Part shown: piece after piece, positions 6,619-10,509 of the stretch
Position numbering within the stretch: the stretch's first letter is position 1
Layout of the letters: each line of letters begins with the position of its first letter
Origin: an uncultured Gemella sp.
GTDB lineage: Bacteria > Bacillota > Bacilli > Staphylococcales > Gemellaceae
Direction of reading: 5' to 3'
Assembly: GCA_938038035.1 (NCBI GenBank)
Contig: CALHQV010000224.1
Span: forward strand, 1-10,509
DNA: 10,509 nt
Program-made: the position numbers and the translations under genes
Notes under the pieces: generated by a model
The model's database searches: none
What the model saw: the letters and a program-made list of their open reading frames with translations, nothing else
What the model was told of the DNA's origin: nothing

Positions 6619-7293
6619 CTATTTTTCTACACTTTTAACTAGTTCAGTCATCTTTTCAACAACCTCATCGATAGTTAAGCTAGTTGTATCTATCAGTGTA
6701 GCTGATTCCACCTTAATAAGCGGTGCAATATCTCTATTTTCATCTTGCCAATCACGTGCTTTTATATCTTCTTTTACTTTTTCAAAGTCTACATTTTCTA
6801 TACCTTGTCGCTCGAAATCTAATACTCTTCTTCTAGCTCTCTCTTCAACTGATGCAGTTAAGAAAATTTTAACATCAGCATTAGGAAGTACTACAGATGC
6901 GATATCTCTACCATCCATAATAATGTTATTAGTATTTGCTAGATTTCTTTGTGTATCAATTAAGAAATCTCTCACCGCTGGAGACTTAGCGAATAGCGAA
7001 GTGAATTTCGATACTTCTGCAGTTCGAATTTTATCACTTACTTCCTCATCATTAACATAAACATATTGAACTCCATCGACATACTCAACTTTGAAGTCTG
7101 TTTTACTCAATAATTCTTTAATTTTTTCTTCTTCTAACTCATCTAATCCATTAGATAAGAAATTAAACGTCAAAGCTCTATACATTGCACCAGTATCAAC
7201 ATAGTTGAATCCCAATGATTTTGCCACCATTTTTGTTATTGTGCTTTTTCCTGATCCTGCTGGCCCATCTACAGCCACTGATACATATTTCAT
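6619..7293 (-). CDS. cmk: Cytidylate kinase
   Basis: Cmk phosphorylates CMP and dCMP with ATP and recycles CMP released from phospholipid synthesis and RNA turnover. The product is about 224 residues, normal for the family. The P-loop GPAGSGKST lies at about 10-18, followed by NYVDTGAMYRALTF, which contributes to the nucleoside monophosphate site. MDGRDIASVV (about 127-136) contacts the cytidine monophosphate, and the lid segment RDWQDENRDIAPL carries the arginines near the phosphates. Two ATG codons lie in tandem; the second (7291-7293) is six bases from GAGAGG, the first only three, so I start at the second. It is the first gene of a cmk-plsC-hotdog transcript with an extended -10 promoter about 35 bases upstream. 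Confidence 0.95.
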   Translation of the reverse strand: MKYVSVAVDGPAGSGKSTITKMVAKSLGFNYVDTGAMYRALTFNFLSNGLDELEEEKIKELLSKTDFKVEYVDGVQYVYVNDEEVSDKIRTAEVSKFTSLFAKSPAVRDFLIDTQRNLANTNNIIMDGRDIASVVLPNADVKIFLTASVEERARRRVLDFERQGIENVDFEKVKEDIKARDWQDENRDIAPLIKVESATLIDTTSLTIDEVVEKMTELVKSVEK

Positions 7294-7326
7294 CATTTAC
7301 CTCTCAGACAAATTTTTTCAATATAT

Positions 7327-7335
7327 ATTATAGCA
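7327..7335 (-). promoter_or_regulatory. Extended -10 promoter of cmk-plsC-hotdog unit
   Basis: On the - strand the sequence TGCTATAAT gives a perfect TATAAT (7327-7332) with the TGn extension (7333-7335). No good -35 hexamer is found 16-18 bases further upstream, which extended -10 promoters often tolerate. Transcription would begin near 7320, leaving a short leader of about 27 bases with GAGAGG as the ribosome binding site. Confidence 0.65.
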
Positions 7336-7469
7336 TAGACTTGTTTTAAACACTAGATTAAAGTGAAAAAAGTTAATTTATCAGCTATAACTAATCAACA
7401 AATTTACTAAAAAAATATACTGCACTATAAATATTTTTATAATTAGAATCGCTAAAATAAATATTTCTC

Positions 7470-9578
7470 TTATTTCAATTTCAATCCTGCTAAACCTGCT
7501 AAAGCATTGTTTTCTAATTTTTCTTGTTTCATGTATTTTTTCATATCTACACGACTTGCTTTGTCTTTTTTACTAGATTTAATTCGTTTATCTACTTCTT
7601 TTTGTTTCAGAGAATTTCCACATTGACATCGATAAGTAGCATTTTCTCCATTACCAAATAACGTCATTTTCTTATGGCAATTATCACAACGAAGATTTGT
7701 TAACCTACTAATGACTTTACGATTGTGACAAGATGGACTAGAACATTTTAGCATCTTTGTACCTTTTTTATCTACTTCTAGCATGAAACTACCGCACTCT
7801 TCACATTTCTTACCACTGATATTATCATGCTTAAATCTATCTTCACTATCTTTTATTTCTGCGATACATGATTTCGTATAGTCTTTAACATCATTTAAGA
7901 ACTTATCTTTTGAAAGTTTGTTCTTAGCAATATTATCTAATTGCTTCTCCCAAACAGCAGTTAAAGATGGACTCTTAAGATTTTTAGGTACTAAGTTTAG
8001 CAGTTGCTTCGCTTTATTAGTAGTTTTAATTCGACCATTATCTAATACTAAATAATCATTTGTAAATAATTTTTCCAATATATCTGCACGTGTTGCTACA
8101 GTACCAATACCGTTAGTTTCTTTAAGAATTTTTCTTTCATTCTCATCATCTACAAACTCAAATGGATTCTCCATAGCATAAATTAGAGTACCTTCAGTAT
8201 AATAACTAGGTGGAGTTGTTTGTTTTTTATTATAAACTAATGATTCCAGTTTGTGACTTCCATTTTGAAGGTTAACAGTTTTATTCTGAAGCTCTTCTCT
8301 ACTTAATTCTTTATACCCTTCTTGAATTACCTTTATTCCTTTAGCAGAAAATACCTTATTCTCTATATTAAACGAATAAGTCGTTTCCTCATATTTATAC
8401 TCTGGTAATAAATTCTCTAAAAATCTCTTAGCTACTAAATTATATATTTTAGTCTCCATATCTAACATAGACATATAATTAGGTCTTTGTTCAGTTGGAA
8501 TAATAGCGTGGTGATCACTAACTTTTGCGTTGTTAATAATTTTCTTAGTATTATAATCTTTTACTTTAAGTAATTTTGCAGTAGTTTCTCTAAAATCTCC
8601 ACCAATTGCTTGAATACGATCTTTTAAAGTGTTCTTCATATCACTAGTTAAATATCTACTGTCCGTTCTTGGATATGTTAATACCTTATGTCTCTCATAC
8701 AAACTTTGAACAATATTTAACGTTTGTTTAGGTGACATACCGAATAACGCACTGGCTGTTTGCTGAATATCAGTTAAATTGTATAAAGGTTTTGCTGATG
8801 AAGTCTTAGCTTTTTTCTGAACCTCATTAAATTTAATTTCTTTATTAATATTCTTTTTAATAAATTGTTCTGCTTTTTCCAGATTAAACTCGCTATTACC
8901 ACAACTGAATTTCACACCATCGATTTGAGCTTCGAAAGTATAGTAATCTTTTGGCTTAAACTGTTTAATCTTCTCTTCTCTCTCAAAAACCATCTGCAAT
9001 GTTGGTGTCTGAACACGACCACAGTTAAGTGATGCGTTATACTTTAATGTTAACGCCCTTGATGCATTAATACCAACTAACCAGTCTGCATTGGCACGTG
9101 CTATACCAGAATGATATAATCCTAGGTATTCTTTCCCATCTTTTAGATTTCTAAATCCATCTTTAATCGCCTTATCTGTTACAGAAGAAATCCAAAGCCT
9201 TTTTATATTTTTATTACATTTCGCTTTATCAATAATATAACGAGCAACAAGCTCCCCTTCACGACCTGCATCAGTCGCAATAATAACTTCATTAACATCT
9301 TTCCTATTCAGCGCATTTTCTACAACTTTATACTGTTTAAAAGTTTTCTTAATTATTTCTGTTTTCATAAACTTTGGAATCATTGGTAAATTCTCTAAGC
9401 TTACATTATTAAATTCTTTGTATTTATCAGGAGTTTGAAGAGTGATTAAATGACCTAATGCCCAAGTAACTACATACTTATCCCCTTCAAGACAACCATT
9501 TTTGTTATTTTTCGCTCCAAGATTTCTCGCTATATCACGAGCAACCGAAGGCTTTTCACAAAGTACTACACTTTTCAT
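7470..9578 (-). CDS. topB: DNA topoisomerase III (type IA)
   Basis: TopB breaks and rejoins single strands through a tyrosine link, decatenating DNA and resolving recombination or replication intermediates. The Toprim domain opens with KSVVLCEKPSVARDIA, whose Glu is the general acid/metal ligand, and includes ATDAGREGE (about 101-109). The body carries GRVQTPTL, and the active-site tyrosine lies in LTYPRTDSRY (about Tyr302). The tail has zinc-ribbon-like cysteine clusters (CEEC with CSSPSC, then CDNC with CQC) and a basic lysine-rich end. I start at ATG 9576-9578 (702 residues) because GAGGA lies eight bases upstream; the in-frame GTG at 9591-9593 overlaps that ribosome binding site itself. 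It stands alone between two promoter-bearing gaps. No conjugation or integrative element genes are nearby, so it looks like the chromosomal copy rather than a plasmid one. Confidence 0.94.
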   Translation of the reverse strand: MKSVVLCEKPSVARDIARNLGAKNNKNGCLEGDKYVVTWALGHLITLQTPDKYKEFNNVSLENLPMIPKFMKTEIIKKTFKQYKVVENALNRKDVNEVIIATDAGREGELVARYIIDKAKCNKNIKRLWISSVTDKAIKDGFRNLKDGKEYLGLYHSGIARANADWLVGINASRALTLKYNASLNCGRVQTPTLQMVFEREEKIKQFKPKDYYTFEAQIDGVKFSCGNSEFNLEKAEQFIKKNINKEIKFNEVQKKAKTSSAKPLYNLTDIQQTASALFGMSPKQTLNIVQSLYERHKVLTYPRTDSRYLTSDMKNTLKDRIQAIGGDFRETTAKLLKVKDYNTKKIINNAKVSDHHAIIPTEQRPNYMSMLDMETKIYNLVAKRFLENLLPEYKYEETTYSFNIENKVFSAKGIKVIQEGYKELSREELQNKTVNLQNGSHKLESLVYNKKQTTPPSYYTEGTLIYAMENPFEFVDDENERKILKETNGIGTVATRADILEKLFTNDYLVLDNGRIKTTNKAKQLLNLVPKNLKSPSLTAVWEKQLDNIAKNKLSKDKFLNDVKDYTKSCIAEIKDSEDRFKHDNISGKKCEECGSFMLEVDKKGTKMLKCSSPSCHNRKVISRLTNLRCDNCHKKMTLFGNGENATYRCQCGNSLKQKEVDKRIKSSKKDKASRVDMKKYMKQEKLENNALAGLAGLKLK

Positions 9579-9618
9579 CAATAAATTCCTCACATATATA
9601 TTCTTTACTACAATAATT

Positions 9619-9645
9619 ATTATAATAGAATTCGGCTAAAATAAC
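9619..9645 (-). promoter_or_regulatory. Probable promoter of topB
   Basis: On the - strand a perfect TATAAT occupies 9619-9624, about 40 bases before the topB ATG. With this hexamer the 17-base position offers only a poor -35. Shifting to TATTAT three bases earlier pairs with TTGCTA at an 18-base spacing. Either choice puts transcription start within about 30-35 bases of the ATG. The exact hexamers are uncertain in this AT-rich stretch. Confidence 0.5.
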
Positions 9646-9751
9646 TAGCAAAATTAGAAAGATGATACATACCTCATTGATTTATGAATGTAAAAACCAG
9701 TCTCAAATAATTTTCAACTAATACAAAGTTATATCAAAAATTTCCTCTAAA

Positions 9752-10509
9752 TCAATCAGCTTCCAGCACCACTTTCATGGCTTGGTTTTCGGCGGCGTGT
9801 TTGAACACGTCGTAGGCTTTTTCCAATTCGCTGAATTTGAAACGGTGGGTCAGCATTTTGGTGTAATCGACGGAGCTGCTGGAAATTGCCTTCATCAGCA
9901 TTTCGGTGGTATTGGCGTTTACCAAACCGGTTGTGATGGCGAGGTTTTTAATCCAGAGTTTTTCAAGTTTGAAATCAACGGATTGACCGTGTACGCCAAC
10001 AACGGCGATATGACCGCCCGGTTTGACGATGTCTTGACACATATTCCATGTGGCGGGGATGCCGACGGCTTCGATGGCGCAGTCCACGCCGTCGTCGCCG
10101 ACGATGGCAAAGACTTGTTTGAATACGTCGCCTGAAGCGGGGCTGATGGTATGGGTTGCACCCAGCTCTTTCGCCAGTTTCAAACGGTTTTCGTCCATAT
10201 CGCAGACGATGATGGCGGCGGGGCTGTACAGTTGGGCGGTCAACAGGGCGGACATGCCGACAGGACCTGCGCCTGCGATGAAGACGGTGTCGCCGGGTTT
10301 GACATCGCCGTATTGCACGCCGATTTCGTGGGCGGTCGGCAAGGCGTCGCTCAACAGCAGGGCGACTTCTTCGTTGACATTGTCGGGCAGCGGAACAAGG
10401 CTGTTGTCGGCATAAGGCGTACGGACGTATTCGGCTTGCGTGCCGTCGATCATGTAGCCCAAGATCCAACCGCCGTTGCGGCAGTGTGAATAAAGTTGGA
10501 TTTTACAGT
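9752..10509 (-). CDS. Zinc-dependent alcohol dehydrogenase, Neisseria-like, N-terminus beyond window
   Basis: The visible part is about 251 residues of a medium-chain dehydrogenase of usual length near 345, so roughly the first 95 are missing with the catalytic zinc site. The frame is open to the edge. It begins with CKIQLYSHCRNGGW, the last two cysteines of the structural zinc loop, followed by IDGTQAEYVRTPYAD. The Rossmann motif GAGPVG is followed by an Asp in IIVCDMD, pointing to NAD(H) as cofactor. The C-terminus AMKVVLEAD is complete. It should interconvert alcohols and aldehydes or ketones; the substrate is not readable. The gene is GC-rich with G/C third positions (CTG, GCC, GGC, ACC), quite unlike every other gene here, and resembles Neisseriaceae versions as I know them. 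No ribosome binding site or promoter is visible. It is either acquired DNA or an assembly artefact. Confidence 0.85.
   Translation of the reverse strand, partial: CKIQLYSHCRNGGWILGYMIDGTQAEYVRTPYADNSLVPLPDNVNEEVALLLSDALPTAHEIGVQYGDVKPGDTVFIAGAGPVGMSALLTAQLYSPAAIIVCDMDENRLKLAKELGATHTISPASGDVFKQVFAIVGDDGVDCAIEAVGIPATWNMCQDIVKPGGHIAVVGVHGQSVDFKLEKLWIKNLAITTGLVNANTTEMLMKAISSSSVDYTKMLTHRFKFSELEKAYDVFKHAAENQAMKVVLEAD

Noticed and set aside
7409..7439. Weak hairpin (7411-7418 with 7431-7438) after topB as a terminator
   Set aside because: The stem is only eight A/T pairs around a 12-base loop. It may contribute to ending topB transcription, but support is too thin for a feature.
9709..9723. Second CodY-box-like sequence (starts with AATTTTC) upstream of topB
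   Set aside because: Also about four mismatches, only one half-site fits, and topB is not an expected CodY target.
9782..10489. Several long open frames on both strands overlapping the alcohol dehydrogenase
   Set aside because: They are alternative frames in GC-rich DNA with few chance stops. Only the dehydrogenase frame gives recognisable motifs (GAGPVG, IDGTQAEYV); the others are low-complexity and arginine- or alanine-rich.

Overview
The window looks like chromosomal DNA from a low-GC Bacilli-type Firmicute. It has CodY, a NifZ-type cysteine desulfurase paired with ThiI, TrmFO, Cmk followed by PlsC, TopB, strong AGGAGG-like ribosome binding sites and sigma-A promoters. By eye most of it is about 30% GC. 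Gemella is my best guess for the genus, from general similarity only. The last ~760 bases are different: they hold a GC-rich (roughly 55%) alcohol dehydrogenase gene with codon use like Neisseria or a relative.

Layout. Bases 1-674 run on the + strand: the end of a MutT/MutX-like Nudix hydrolase, then a small hotdog thioesterase with the FlK-type Thr/Glu/His set. They converge on a bidirectional terminator (701-738). Everything else is on the - strand. Read in the direction of transcription, nifZ-thiI-trmFO forms one unit starting at a promoter near 5400-5428, and codY follows with its own strong promoter. NifZ hands sulfur to ThiI to make 4-thiouridine at tRNA position 8 and to feed thiamine synthesis. 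TrmFO makes T54 in the same tRNA elbow. CodY is the GTP/branched-chain-amino-acid-responsive global regulator.

Upstream of that is a second unit, cmk-plsC-hotdog protein. It starts at an extended -10 promoter near 7330 and ends at a long, G-U-rich, strand-specific terminator at 5516-5568. Cmk phosphorylates CMP/dCMP, PlsC makes phosphatidic acid, and the third protein is an unassigned hotdog thioesterase relative that lacks the usual catalytic Asp. Next comes topB (topoisomerase III) with its own promoter.

Beyond an AT-rich gap of about 170 bases, the composition changes abruptly at the stop codon of the alcohol dehydrogenase, which runs off the window end. This is either recent transfer from a Neisseria-like donor or an assembly join.

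I see no CRISPR array, insertion sequence, tRNA, rRNA, riboswitch, phage gene or defence system. Most genes are conserved housekeeping genes. The points worth a second look are the foreign dehydrogenase, the unusual hotdog protein, the compact trmFO-codY junction and the strand-specific terminator.
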